Of a stretch of 64,000 nt of DNA, positions 22,150-35,734 are shown in pieces. Source of the DNA: Pohlia nutans (Eukaryota > Streptophyta > Bryopsida > Bryales > Mniaceae); assembly GCA_022496805.1 (NCBI GenBank), contig CM040091.1, forward strand, positions 19,334,336 through 19,398,335. Reading direction: 5' to 3'. The position numbers and the translations under genes are program-made. Each line of letters begins with the position of its first letter. The stretch's first letter is position 1. Under the pieces are notes generated by a model that searched no databases, had not been told where the DNA came from, and was given only the letters and a program-made list of their open reading frames with translations.

Positions 22150-24329
22150 ATGCATAGAAATATTTTCCTTCGACCCTAAGTTACCCCATCGCCTGCCTAT
22201 GGTAAAGTGTTTTTTTCTCCATGGTTGGTAGCAAAGGGGCCAAAAGTAAATCGTCCTCTTTTCAACTGCACCTCTTGTCTGCCTTAGATTACCACATGCA
22301 CAAAAATATCATAGCAATGTACAGTACATGAGGGTCAGATTCCAACAGCCTCCACATCAGATATTGAGGGTCCACATCATCCTAAATCAACCACATGATG
22401 ACAAGCAGCATTTTCTTTTTTGGTGGGGCTGACAAAAAGAATAATTACTGTGTTATGAAATTGACTAAGACATAAGTTAGGATAGCCTTTGCACAAATTG
22501 CGTGCATTTCATTCTATAAAATTGTCAATATCACTGCAGCAAATTGAAATTCGTACAGCCTGTATGTTGCCTGAGGAAATGCTGCATGAAAATAAATCTT
22601 TTGATGGGGACTTCTTCAAGTTTCTAGAAACGCAGTCACATATCATTCAAGGTAGCGGACCCAATTCCCGTCTGAATTTCAGGTTCAGCAAGTTTTGTTT
22701 CTGGAGTGGCTATCAAAATGATTCAGAAATATGTGCAGAGTTTGTACAAGCCCAATCCAACTTGAACCATATTTTTCAGACTATTATTGAATTACTTATG
22801 AATTTTTGAAGTTAGAGATGTAGAGGTGCCAAAAACCGTCCATCCCTAAAATGTTCATACTGGCTACATGAGAATTTCGAGGTCTGACCTAAAATGTATG
22901 CCCTGTCAGTGGTTGGGAATTGGACCCGGTCGGAAATTGGGTCCTCTACCTCAATCATCCTCCAAGTCTTCAACAGCAGACGATATTATAGGCATGAGGT
23001 GGGGACCACCCAAAACTGTCACTTTTTGCTATTGAGCACAATTACTATTATTAGACTCGTCAAAAAAAGTTTTCTTGATGGCAATTGTAAGAGGATTTTT
23101 CAATACACGAAAGAATGTGTCATTTGGATAGTTTACGTAAAAGTCATGAAGAATTGAAGGTTTTTTTTTTTTGCAATTTAAAAAAATATAGAGTTATCCA
23201 TAAAGTCGAAGTCATGTAGCATGTCACTTGACTAGAGTTTTTGTCCTGTAAATAACTTTCATTGTTCATCTTTGACATGAAGCGGTGGCTTGCTTGGTGT
23301 GGGTGAGCATGTGCATGATGTGGGGATACGTGGGGATTTTCCCTTGTGAACTTGTGTGGGATATGGGGAGCTTCTTCAGCATTGGGGAGGTTTTTCTCAA
23401 AATTAAATTTATTAAAAACAATTTAAGTGAATTTTTCTTTGAAACCCATGACTGATATATAGATTCACCTTTAACCGACAACAATGACATCAATTTCCGA
23501 ACATAAAGTTGCTATGTGTTGGCTAAGTTGGTTGCTATGTGTTGATCAACAATGTGTTGGCTTTGGGGATTCATGAAACACAATTTCTAAGAGGCTTATA
23601 AATTAGTTGTGGAGTACTTATTGGGTATGGGAACATCTACCAAGGCCAAAGCCAATTCACAGGAAATAGTGGCTCATGCCAAGAAGAAAAGGAGCTTTGA
23701 CATGGCCCCAAGGAAAATGAATTGGATTTCCATTTTGATTCAACCCAATTCTCTTCCTTAAGACTACGTTAGCTTTTGTTTTTAGTGCATTAGAATATAA
23801 TTTCAATCCATTAGAGTATGAATTTCAAAGAATGGCCTTAACCCTAACATGCAAGGCCCTTGAGGTTGATTTTTTGGAATAAACCAATTTTAAACAATGA
23901 TTCCAAATTGGCCTTGGCCTGTCGTGTAAAGCAGTCCTTAGTGCCAATATGGACCTTGGGCACTAGGCTCTAATGCTATTTTTGGTATCCAAAAACCACC
24001 CTTTGTACTAAGTTTATTTGTATTTTCAAAACCAAAAATGATGTTGTAACATCACATGTTGGCTACTAATTAAATCCAAACAACTACAAAGTACTAGAAA
24101 AACATGAATCAACAACTCAACATCACAAACTTAAAAACACTCACACCCATGCACGCTAGAAGCTGACTCACTAAAATTATTCATTTACATTTGAAGAGCC
24201 CTTGCACTTATACTCCTTCATTTTTGCACGCCCATCACACATCAAAAGTGCACATCAAATAGTCAGTGGACCAATCACAAGTGGAATGTGGGATGTAGTC
24301 AACTAAATAGTGATTTGAAGAACCATTTC
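22150..24329. other. Intergenic, no gene supported
   Basis: A 106-codon frame at 22489-22809 has no ATG-anchored start or recognisable domain. An end with the family C terminus word (AGAGTTATCCATAAAGTC) stands alone at about 23192. The rest is AT-rich and unrecognised. Confidence 0.45.
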
Positions 24330-25259
24330 TTAACCCCTAAAATTCTAAGCGACCATATTCTGGTCGTTCCACTTTTTGGGCAGCCTCCAAGGACATCATA
24401 CTTTTAAAATTTTCAATGAAAATTTCAGTGTAACTTCCAAAAACTACACTCTCGACTACACTCTACATGTCGCACTTTGTTTCATGTCATTCCGATAAGT
24501 ATTGCAGAAGTTATAAGCATTTGAAGTTTTTGAAGCGAGATCGGGCAGCAAGATTTTTTTATCTTTTACACTTTTTCAATATTTCTTTTTTGATTCATGA
24601 TTTGTTGATCTTTATCTACAAATGAAGCTTTAAATCTATCCATTTTGAGCAATGGGATAAAAGTTATGAGGAGATCTATTTTTTGGGCAGTTTGGACAAA
24701 AAAAAACTTTGAAGCTCATTTCTAAACTCAATTTTCAATATTTTTTAATGAAATAAAAGGCACTAGGTGAAGATTTCCAAGTACAACATTCTCATCGTTA
24801 AGATCGACATTTTACAATTCCATGTCATACTTATGAATGATTTTCTTTTTCCTTTCACTTTGTACCCACTTCTAGTTGTTTTATGAAGAAATTAATATGA
24901 GCTTTTTTCTTACAAGATTTTATATTTGAAGACTTAACTCAATTGTTAACATGGCCTTGCCATTCAATGAATTTCTAACCCATTCAAAAAAAAGATATTG
25001 ATTTCTAAAGTTCAAATTTGTCACCGGATTGAACCCCAAAAAATCTTCTTTTGCAACTTTGATCCTTATAATCTAAGAATCTAATGGTCATTTTCCTCTC
25101 AAATTTTGTGCTCACATGAAAATTCAAGTTGGGTATTAGATCTTACGGTTAAATGATGAAAAAAATAAAATAAAAACATATGATTTCTTCTGCAACTTCC
25201 AAATGCTGCGTTTGTCATGGTTTTTTGTGAGAATACAGTCAAGGAATTTTAGGAGTTAA
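24330..25259 (+). mobile_element. Family H element, copy 1
   Basis: 930 bp, TTAACCCCTAAAATTCTAA to GAATTTTAGGAGTTAA, and nearly identical to 50121-51039. Palindrome CGACCATATTCTGGTCG centred at 24358, nt 29. No coding frame of note. Confidence 0.88.
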
Positions 25260-27020
25260 CACGCTAGGATTTAGAGTCTAGAGGCATTTATGAAGGGCCT
25301 TTCACACTTTTCATCTAGTTCTTGAGTAGAAAAGACTCTGGGAGGGCATGTGTGGCCATGCTCTAACAATTCATTTACATTTTAGAGTACCTCTAATCAA
25401 CCATTTACCATTCCATGTTGTTACGCAAAGTATCCATTCATCACAGACAAGAAGGAACATGTGATCATTTGGATGTAACTTATATATTCTTGGGATCAAC
25501 TATTGCGTGGTGTGGGGCGGGTGCAAAACATTCTTGAAATATTTCCAAAATGTTTATTGACGTCAACAAAAAAATCCTAAACCCCAAATCCAAAATGCTA
25601 ATCCCGAACTGACACTTGGCATTGCTGACCTAGAAAAATATTCCAATAATGTTCCGCACTTGCACCCCAAAACCCGCACCACAAATTCCACACCATGCAA
25701 TAGCCGGCCCCGTGTATTATGCAGGCACGGCCTAAAAGTAGGAATTTCTGAAGTGGAAAATTAGTCATGCAAGGTGTATGAAAATAGAATGAAATAGGCA
25801 ATAAAATTTTGGAGTACCCAAAGATCATTCATTAGGGCCCTAGATGTGGCGGAGGATGAAATATAACAAAGGACATCACTGAGGCAATATTGGAAATTTT
25901 CAAAAGTTTTGTAGCATCGTCTTCCCAAAACTTTCACATGAAATTTATTTTTTCATCAATGCTTAATCCATCCAATAACACCTTATAAAATTTAGACACA
26001 TCTATTAGTATTCACGGGTAAGTATTCATCTCCAGCATGCGTATGTCATCCACTTGTAATCATCCAATGTATTCAGCCATGTGTAAATGAAATATGAAGA
26101 GAGTTGCACAATTTACGATGAACATGGTTTAGAATCAAATAGGCCTCCTTCGTATGTATGGCCATTTTTTTCATTTTTCATGAACTGCCAAAGTGGCAAT
26201 ATAAAATGTTACCGGGGTGCTCCAAATTTCAATATTCATTCATATATTGGGTAGAAAATATCACATATCCATAACTTTGTATTATTTTCATTCACAATTT
26301 GGCAATTTCATTCAAGATGTTTTTTTTTTTCTAATTTGAATTTTTATGATAAAAAATTTCACAGCTTTTTTCCACTTTTTATATGGATTATATTTTTCTA
26401 GTGCAATCTGGCTATATTTCGTCCAAAAAAATCCCTTGCTACAGACTACACGCATCATGTCAATGTGGGCGTGTCTAAATTATTAATTCAAAAAAATTGC
26501 AGGATCAATCTCACCCTCACCTACAACTAATCCTCACACTCCTATTTGTCATAAATGAGTTACTCTCTCCATCCCACTAAAAAAAACATGATTTCATTGA
26601 AACTTTGAGATTAAGCCCCAATATCGCATGAAAGAGTAATTTTTATGCCAAAATCAATACTCTTCGTTTAGGAAACTACCCTTGAAATATGTAGGGTTAC
26701 GATTGCCTGCAACCCTAAAATACTTGGGGCTGAAGCTGAAGATTTTCATGTTGAGGTCATTTGAGATCGCCACAGGTAGCCTTTGTATGAGAACGTACTG
26801 CTTGGTCCAGCTTCATATGCACAAGCTCAATCTTATTATTAGGTTGTATGCAAGATTTTTAATAGCCAGGAACCATCTTTCATGCCAAAGAAATCACAGT
26901 GGTCAAGATGTAGTTCAATTCATTTCAATTCATTTTGACATGCAGTGAAACATGGTGACATGCAATGAAATGGTTCATTTGGGGACATGCAGGTTGAAAT
27001 CACAGTGATTTGTGATCCGG
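25260..27020. other. Intergenic, no gene supported
   Basis: AT-rich. A single Stowaway-like end (CTCTCCATCCCACTAAAA) stands at about 26565. Open frames at 25598-25828 (-) and 26682-26948 (+) show no domain. Confidence 0.4.
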
Positions 27021-27150
27021 CACTAAGTTAGTAGAAAGGGTGGCAATGTCGAGGGAGATGCCCCTCAAGTAGTGCTCAATTCCATGCATGCATAGTGATT
27101 TTGTCTTAGCATCTCCCTGGGGAGCGCCACTTTTTCTACTATATGCAGTG
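27021..27150. mobile_element. Degraded CACTA-like miniature element
   Basis: 130 bp with ends CACTAAGTTAGTAGAAAGGG and CACTTTTTCTACTATATGCAGTG-like mirror. The inner arms GAGGGAGATGCC/GGCATCTCCC-type still pair loosely. Confidence 0.55.
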
Positions 27151-27177
27151 ATCATTTAAATGATGAGGAATACTTGT

Positions 27178-27262
27178 ATATTCCTTTGTCTCAAAAATCA
27201 CAATTTTAATTTGGTATAGATTTTTAAGTCCAAATCACAACTTTTTAGGAAGACGGAGGAAG
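27178..27262. mobile_element. Short Stowaway-like element
   Basis: About 85 bp between TTCCTTTGTCTCAAAAATC and the mirror GACGGAGGAAGTA. Confidence 0.5.
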
Positions 27263-27313
27263 TATTTTTCAACCATGTGTCATCACCTCATTGGTTGCAC
27301 TCATTAAGACTCT

Positions 27314-27551
27314 TAACTCCTAAAGGACCAAGAAGCCCAAATTAGGTCTCATATTTTTTTTTTTGGCATTTTTGAGTAGGTTCTATGCGGACTTTCTTTT
27401 GTTCAGTTTTTTTTTTACCAGTTGACATATGCAATGTTTTTCAACAATTCCAAGGATATGAGATTTGGTCCCATCTAAATTATATTTTACACAATACGAT
27501 TGATTGAATTTCTCATTTTAAAACCATGAATCTTTAGTCATTTAAGGATTC
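27314..27551 (-). mobile_element. Family A element (A1 type, diverged)
   Basis: TTAACTCCTAAAGGACCAAG with a decayed palindrome GCCCAAATTAGGT, running to CCATGAATCTTTAGTCATTTAAGG. Confidence 0.8.
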
Positions 27552-27760
27552 AAAAAAAGGGGAATATATAAATATTTTAGCTTTTGCTCAAAGTACGTAT
27601 TGGTACCCATTCTTCATAGACAAGAAACCATATTCCAAATTATACACACTATGCACCAAAATTTATTTTTTGGTGTTGGAAATTAATTAATTAGTGTTGA
27701 ACATGTCACATGATGGTTGAAGAAGGGTACTTGTTACAATATGAGAGAGCTAGCATTGGC

Positions 27761-27830
27761 TTTACGAACGGACACTTCATTCACGCCAGCCCCTCGCTAA
27801 AAAGGGGCCGGAGTTTCTATCTATCTATCT
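27761..27830 (-). repeat. Dispersed module M, copy 2, with TATC microsatellite tail
   Basis: The + strand reads GAACGGACACTTCATTCACG, then a GGGGCC hairpin, GAGTTTC and four TATC units. A microsatellite tail at a constant 3' end is typical of some LINE/SINE groups. Confidence 0.6.
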
Positions 27831-30241
27831 AAGAGAGCTAGGACAAATTAGAATGAATGTGGAAGTATAATGAAGAACAAGGATGAAAAGCGGTTTAAAC
27901 AAAGGGTGGGGATTGAAATGGTTGGCGGTTGAGTTGGATGCTCAAGATCATTTCTCTCACCTTTATCTCAAGCTCCATCTCCATATTCTCAATTTAAATT
28001 GTTGCTTTAGGAGTTGTTGTTATTGCTTTGGGAGTTGTTGTTGTTGCTTTATTTCACTGGTGAGTAATCACTTCACTATTTCACTAAATAATGAAGAAGT
28101 TAATGCTTTTAATTCTCAACAATATGGATATTTTTAATTTTTGTATATGGTACACAAATAGATTTTGAAAATTAGTAAACAAGCCATATCCGTATGGAGT
28201 TTTGAACAAACACATATCCATGTTAATCTTCATAGCATTTTCAAATAATTGATTATAGTAAATTGATGTGCATATTTGGTGGCTTTCTACACATAACCGA
28301 TAAATCCAAGTGAATCTAAGTAAATTTAATTGAATTTAATTGAATATATGTAAATCCAATTCAATACAATCATCTGATACTTTGGTATGTAAGGTCGATT
28401 GTTCTAAAACCACCAACTTACGCAATCTGGCCTATTTTTGGCAATGATAAATTCGAAAAAATATATGACCGCATTCGAAATATGTTTTGATGAGGATTGC
28501 AAAAATTTGCATCATCTAATTCGCATTTGTCAATTTTATAAAAAATTCCAAAGTGGATAGTAACATGTGACCCAAATCAAATCTTTAGGTTTCCCCATGT
28601 CCACACCATGTGGTACTAACTTTTACTCATAATGATACCCAAAACCACCAATTATTTGTTCACAATGCTTGGCGTGCCATTGGTTTACTTGAATAGTGAA
28701 ATTGGTGGTTTTGGGTCTCAACTGTGGTGGCCCAAATAAAAGTCTACGTGTCATAATTGGAGGAGGTGGTGGTTTTAGGACACCCTACCTTAGTTGTCTC
28801 TTCTACTTCAGTCCATTTTATATTTATATTTTTTATTCCCTAAGTATCTACAAGATTGAGTTTCAATTCTAATTGTACATGAGTTTGTTACTGAAGATGT
28901 AGGATTAATGTAAAGATTGATGGCAGTGTTTGTTTCTCGTATGTAGTAAAACGCAATGTTATAAATAGTGAGTTTTGCATATTTAGAATGAGGGTTTGTA
29001 ATCTTTGTTGCTGGTATCCAAAATTTCATCATGTTTAACAACTCCTTCATTCAATATTCGAGTGTGTGTGTTGCAGATTCTTGAGTTAATGTAAGGTGCC
29101 AACAACCCTAATGTTTGGAGCAGATTGATATTTTATTGCAGGCAAGGCCTGGATAAAAGCTAAACTTTTAAAAAGAGCTTTGAAAAAAATGTTAATTTTA
29201 AAGGTCAAGATTGCAACTTATAGCCCGTTTACCATGTGTGGGACAAAGAGTTTAGTTTTCTCTCGTGTTTATAATAGTTTTAAACCTGAAATAAAAATAT
29301 AGTTGGACCCTCCATATTGAAGGTAATAGAATATTGCACGTACACGGTATATACACAAATATAAGGAATGCGTGGAAAGAAATGATTATTACTCAAGAAC
29401 TTCCTTCCTTTAGAGGTGTACACTAGGAGGTGTGCATGACAACTCATATGGAATAACCCACCACTAAAAGCTTTTAGAATCAGCCCTCCGATCAGCCCAT
29501 GTCCTCAACCCTCTTACACACATCATTTATTTCCACCCCAGTCCTTTTGGCTTTTAGCAACATTACTCTACACTAACAACTTCAAAACTCCACACATTGA
29601 TACGTGGCTGAAATGAAATATTGTAGGGCCTCCATACATTGATACGTGGTTGAAATAAAATATTGTTGGGCCTCCATACATTAACATGTGCATGTGTGCA
29701 CTTTGAACTAATTACTTACATTACCACTTTTGTCACACAAACAAAATACACACTATGTACCAAAACACACACTATGTCACACTAAAGCAAATCATCTAAT
29801 CTAAAATCATGCAACCATCCTATCTTTTCATGCACACATACGACATCTCCACACACACAACTAATCTTCAAACTCCCATTCGTCATAAATGAATTACTTT
29901 CCAACCATATGTCATCACTTTATTGATTGCAATTCATAAAGACTTAAAATATATAAACAAATACATAATTATTCAACACACTAAGAGTAACTTCTTTCAA
30001 TATAAATTTCTTCTATATCATAATATGATTACGCAATTTTCCAAAATGACTATATTAAGGAAGAAACAAAATAAAACTTAAATTCATATCTCCACATTTA
30101 CGTAACATAAGAGAACAATGGGAGACAACACCCTTTTGCAATGGGATCATAGTTAGTTACAATTAGAAACTAAGTATATATACGTGGCAATAACATAGTA
30201 GTCCCAAAGTTCATGAAATACAAATGGCATTCCTTTATTAC
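27831..30241. other. Intergenic, no gene supported
   Basis: AT-rich sequence. GTGGTGGTTTTAGG/CCACCAA words recur in inverted form near 28390-28780, suggesting one or more decayed inverted-repeat elements. No open frame carries a domain. Confidence 0.4.
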
Positions 30242-30816
30242 TTAACCCCTGAACGTTCTCACCCCTTTCCAAATGGTGCAATTTTATAAAGATGTATCGT
30301 AAAATGCAATCCATAGGGATATTTTGAACTTGATGTATGAATAAAAGTTTTACATTATCAATTTATTCTATCCATATAATCAAATTTGCAATTGCTATCA
30401 CTAATATTTTGTATAAAATTTGAAACTTGAAGTTGAAAATTCTTTTGTAATTTGATTACAAATAAGATATTGACAATTTGTACATGAAATTTGTTGTGAT
30501 TGGTTGAAATGTAATACTCTAAGTGCAGGGATTTTTGGAAATTTTTTGGTTGCTTAATTTTAAGAGTTGACTTCTTTTAAAGTACTTTTACACTAAAATC
30601 TTCAAAATTTTGGGTGAATCACTACAACATGAAATGAGGCATAAAAATCTCGCAAATCATTGCCTTTCTAATCAGATTACATATGCATGAAAGTAACTTC
30701 CCATAAAAAAATATGGTAAGAAATCCATACCACAAAAAGTCAATGACAAATAAGAAAATTGTGTTTGATTTTGTACATCGTCCACTTTCTGAACGATTGA
30801 ACGTTTGGGGGTTTAA
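30242..30816 (+). mobile_element. Family E element, copy 2
   Basis: TTAACCCCTGAACGTTCTC to GTTTGGGGGTTTAA, 575 bp. The right-end hairpin has arms ATCGTCCA/TGAACGAT with a 5-nt loop (30777-30797), centred 30 nt from the edge. Confidence 0.8.
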
Positions 30817-30949
30817 AAAGTGAATCTAAGTGAAGATTGTCTTTTGATTTAGTTTTCAAAAGGGTGCTCTGTCATGCTATGTAAAAAAGTTTCATTTATT
30901 TAAATTTTTCATCTATTTAAGTACAAAATGATATCATAGGATGCTACTC

Positions 30950-31195
30950 TACCTAAAGTAGAAGCACCCAATTCCAACAATGTACCCAGTGTCAATAATT
31001 TCTACACATGACATTCGTTTTAAAATGCAAATCTAAGCACATCAAAAAGCCTTTATTGTATGTTCACCAAAATAATAAGCTATTTATGGTCTACTTAAAT
31101 TTGCATTCTAAAATGAATGCCATGTCTAAAAATCATCGAAATTGGGTACACTGTTGAAATTGGGTACACTGTTGAAATTGGGTGCTCTAACCTTA
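30950..31195. mobile_element. Family I element, copy 2
   Basis: Ends in GTAGAAGCACCCAATTCC and a mirrored GAAATTGGGTGCTCTAAC. The interior GCACATCA...ATAAGCTATTTATGGTCTAC matches argJ intron 16. Confidence 0.65.
31138..31184 (+). repeat. Three tandem units GAAATTGGGTACACTGTT
   Basis: Local triplication of an 18-bp word at the right end of family I copy 2; the last unit is partial. Confidence 0.85.
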
Positions 31196-32700
31196 CGCTC
31201 CAAAATTTGTGGGAAAAAAAATGCTGATTGAAAGACATGTAACGTATGCAGTATGCAGTAAGGTAGGGGTACCAATTTCCGTCAGGCACCAAAAACCGTG
31301 CAGTAGCTTGATTTCAGCAGGAGGTACATTATAGCCCCCACCTCCAATTTTGAATGTACTCAACGTGCTCATTTTAGAGTGAACGGTTTTTGGTACCCCT
31401 ACGGCTTCTACTTCCAAAATTCATAACTAATTCAAGATGTATCTAAAATTAATGATTCCAATTGCTTTAAATTCCAGCATACTTTGCACATGTACCAAAA
31501 TTGATTCCCTGAGCCGCCCTCCAATAAGCTAACCAAATCTGAAATTTGAACGGTTATTGGTACCCCTACCTAATGCACAACTTATACACACAAGCGCACT
31601 GATTGACTGCACATGTAACAACCAAGAAACCACCATCACTTTACAGAAGTCAGTCAGTCAGTCTCGAACAATTAAAAAATGGAGACCTACTGATTTCAAA
31701 ACAATGGTAAGTAACTTACAACTTCCTTTACAAAATCAGACGGAGCTGCTTCCAAGGCCATGCTGATGATGAAGGGGATCCCAACTTCGCTGACCAGTCC
31801 GGTCCCCTGCAAGGCTGCAACGGATCCGCAATAGGAGCCGCTTTAATTTCCATATGAAGTCAAGGCCGTTTTGATGTGTAAGGGCTGCTCCACACTATGA
31901 CCGTTCAAATCAAGAGGCCATGGGATTGAGTGGCCAAATTTGTTGAGAGTTCAAAGAAATGGGCTGAAAATAGGAAACAAGCGGCTATGCTACGAGGAGC
32001 TCTAACGGGAATAGAATGGGTGAAGGACAAGACTGCATTTCAGTGGAATCATGAGCGGAATATATTTGCTATGGTTGTATTTGCTATAGTTGCTAAAAGG
32101 GTTTGAATACCCACCTCTCATTGGTCTAAATCCTAAAATCGATGTCAAACCCTTTACACCAAAACTTGAGTTTGAGGCCAAAATTTTGAAACCAATCTTA
32201 AACTTTAATTGACAAGGTCCAACACAACCTTCAACTCCAAGAATTGGATGCACCCAAAATGAAATGCTAATTCACGTCTTTAGAGCGGTTTCTAGACTTC
32301 AATAATTTGAAAAAAAATTGGTTAATTTTCTTTCTTTTTTTCAGCAATCAACACCTTGGATTGTTTGTTAATGTGAATAGCTTTTTTTTGTCTCTACTTC
32401 GCTTGAACTCTTTGGCCCCAACACCATTCAACATGGAAGACATGGCCTCTGTTATAATTTTATTTATGGAGTACTTGAGACTGGCCCTAAGGCTAATACA
32501 AACTGAAACTTGGTTGAATCGGCCTCAAGAAAAAATAGCCTCGACTTCATATGTAAAGCGCCCCCAAGGTAAACATACCCACTACCAACCATTTAACAAT
32601 TTCGTCCTTGTGTACTAGCATTATACATTTATTTTCTAGAGTGTATGCTACCAATATATGAGGGCAGAATTGAGTGGTGAATGGTAATGGGTATATCCAT
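31196..32700. other. Intergenic with repeat fragments
   Basis: 31880-31985 is a fragment of the Tourist-like family at 46742 and 57698 (GGGATTGAGTGGCC..., AATGGGCTGAAAATAGG). 32040-32095 is an inverted copy of the word near 35115 and 35600 (GTGGAATCATG..., ATATATTTGCTAT). No gene recognised. Confidence 0.5.
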
Positions 32701-32701
32701 C

Positions 32702-34160
32702 TTAACCCCTAAATGCCCACAACCTTCTCTAAATTTGGAGAATTGCAAAGATGCATTATAAAATGCAACTAAAAGGGATATTTTGAACTTGATGTTTAAA
32801 TAAAAGTTTTACATCATGAATTTTAGATTCTATTCATATAGTTTGATCTATGATTACAATCACCAATATATTTATATAAGTTTTGAAACTTAAAATTCAA
32901 AATTCTTTTGTACTTCAATTACAAATAAGATATTAACAATTTGTTAATGAAATTTGTTGTGATGGGTTGAAGTGTAATACTCTAAGTGTAGTGATTTTTT
33001 GAGATTTTTTGGTTGCTTGATTTATGAGTTGAATTTTTCAAGAGCACTTTTGAACTATTTTGAACTAAGATCTTAGAATTTTTTGATGAATCAATGTTAA
33101 ATGAAATGAGGCATTATTTTTTCACAAATTGTCCCCCTTTGTAAACGGTTCAGACATGCATAAAGCTAACTTCCAATAAAATCTACAGCAAGAAATCTAT
33201 GTTGAAAAAAAGTGCATGACGATGAGAAAGTGTGGATGAAATTTTTTCAAATGGGGATTTTTTAAATGCCAAAAAAAACATATTTAAGGTGTCTATACTT
33301 CTTTAGAATAAAATTAAAGTAAATTAGAATTAGAATCATGCTTGAAATGAAGTTTAAAAGAGATTTTGGGTGTGGAACGGTATGCCTTTTAATTCCAAAG
33401 TGCCTATAGGATTTTGGCAATATTTAATTGTATTATAAAATGAGGCTTGTTTTCAACTTTTTAGAGCTTCAACTTTAAAGAGTATATGTAAGACATCTTT
33501 ATTAGAAGACATCCATACAATTGAATTCGAAATAAAACGCCTAGATATTTTTCTCAAATGAATTTGAATTTTTTTTTTTTAAATTCTCTAAAATTACAAT
33601 TTTAGTACTCTCATCTTGTAATTTTTTATAATTAGTTGAAATAATTATGCTTCAATAGTGATAAAGTTGTTCATTTGAAAATTACTACGGTTTGATAGAG
33701 ATGTCTTGAGATATTTAAGCAATCAAAAGATAATTTTATAGATTGAGATATTGCACATTATGCAAAAGATGATTCAATGTTGTACATCATGCACTTTTTC
33801 CTAATCATTCCAAAATTCAGAAAATAATGAGTATTTTTGTATTTTTCATATAATTAAAACAATAATCTCTTTAAAAAAATTAAACATATTTCAACACTTG
33901 CTTAATCCAACCATATGGATGTCATGGAAAAGTCATCAACTACAACTTTCATTTGTTTGTCAATCTCATTAGTGTGCATTTTATAGCTTAAAACCTTAGA
34001 TTTCCTTTTGGTTCAATTTCATTTTTTTCCCCTAGTCTAACCTCACTTTTGTGAAGGTATCTACCTAAAAAACAACTGCAAAACATCACTATGAATGAGA
34101 AACTATACACTGATTTTGTACATTGTTCAAAAAATGAACGCTTAGGCAGTTAGGGGTTAA
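32702..34160 (+). mobile_element. Family E element, copy 3 (long form)
   Basis: 1459 bp, TTAACCCCTAAATGCCC to GCAGTTAGGGGTTAA. Left palindrome CTCTAAATTTGGAG; right hairpin GTTCA/TGAAC with a 5-nt loop (34125-34139), centred at 34132, nt 29. It shares TTAA (34157-34160) with the next element. Confidence 0.8.
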
Positions 34161-34380
34161 CCTTTGAATGACCAAGAAACCAAAATTAGGAGGCATGTGG
34201 TTTTAAGCAATTTCAAGTAGGTTCTATGTGATTTTTTTTGTTCAAGTTCTCTCTATTTCGTTCAATACAAAACAATGCTCTTCATTGATTTCATTGATAT
34301 AAAATTTGTTCCTATATGAATTATATTCTTCATAATATAATCATTTCTAAACGACAAATCGTTAGTCCTTTAGGTGTTAA
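34157..34380 (-). mobile_element. Family A element, diverged
   Basis: TTAACCTTTGAATGACCAAG to TAGTCCTTTAGGTGTTAA, 224 bp. Its left TTAA is the right TTAA of the family E element. Confidence 0.8.
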
Positions 34381-35734
34381 AAGCCTTTTGTGTCATACTC
34401 ATTCACCAAAACTCCATCACAAAAACAAGCTTATCACACACTCACATGCAAGCAAGCAAACATCAATTAGCCCTTGCAAGTTGTATCTAGGAATAAGAAT
34501 CATTGTAAAAAATGGTTGTAGCGGATTTTAGGATATTGAACATGCCATGTAATTCTTTAGTTAAAGAATGATGGTTAAAAGTTAGAAGTGGCAGCAACTC
34601 CGCCCCAAGAATCATATGTTTTGAATTTTTTTATCTTTCATGCACTAAGAACAAAAGGATGAACCCTTATAAGGGTTAAAGAACTTTATGAAAGCAAAAT
34701 CAACAAAAAAAACAATTATAAAAGAGAAACCTAAATTTGTAAAGAATTATTTTTCAAAACAAATCTATTTTCTATGGTTAAATGGAGAAACTTCCAAAAT
34801 ATCCACATAAGGTGGATGACTCAATAACCGACGTGTACTATAAATCGATAGTATCTCCAACATGTGTTCATTGAAAGCTTCTAATTCTATACCAATACTA
34901 GATTTGCGGGAAAAGCTTAAAGCGTTGGTTTATGGGCCATTCACTATAGAGAGATACTCACATTGTTTCCGGAAAAGTATTTGATAGGAGCTGCCGATCC
35001 TGCCTTCCGAGTACGGTATACATTTTTTTGAATAGATTGAGTACTAGTATAGTCATCAGTTTTATTGGCTCTGACCTTAGGAAAGAGGCATTGCAGGGAC
35101 ACTCATTTTTGGGGGCTATAGCAAATATATTCCGTCCATGATTCCACTGCATTGTAAGGTGATTACCCCATTTCCAACTGAATAAGAAATACGAATATGA
35201 GGCATAGATATTATTTAGTATTTTTTTTTTAGAGTTAGGCAAGAAGAAATAGATTCCAACACAAGTTGAAACATAATTTTTGGATGAAGAATGAATTAGT
35301 TATAAATTTTCAAAGTTGAAGTATGACACATCCCATTCACCTCATATAAGTAGAGCTCTTTCTGATTAAAGAAGATTTGTATTGCACACACTAAAGATGC
35401 TTAAACCAACAACAACGAATCCATAACCACACTTACATATACTAAAACCAACAAGAGAGAATCCGTTACCAACTGTAACTCATGCTACAACCAACATCAT
35501 TGCAGCATTGATTGTGGAAAATGCCCCTAGCTGTTGGTGAAAGGAGTCACTTGGTAATGGGGTAACCACCTTAGGGGGCAAGGAAGAGTCATTGCGGACT
35601 ATAGCAAATATATTCCGTCCATGATTCCACTGAAAATGCATTCACCTATTCGATTCCTCCTCGACTTGTTTCATCTTTTCTTTTTTAAAAAATAATTGTA
35701 AAAAGAGGTACTCATTTTATAATTTTTTTTTCTT
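34381..35734. other. Intergenic with a direct repeat
   Basis: The word CTATAGCAAATATATTCCGT followed by CCATGATTCCACTG occurs at about 35118 and again at about 35603 in the same orientation, and reversed near 32050. No gene recognised. Confidence 0.5.

Noticed and set aside
22489..22809. 106-codon open frame on +
   Set aside because: No domain, no good start context and AT-rich composition like the surrounding intergenic DNA.
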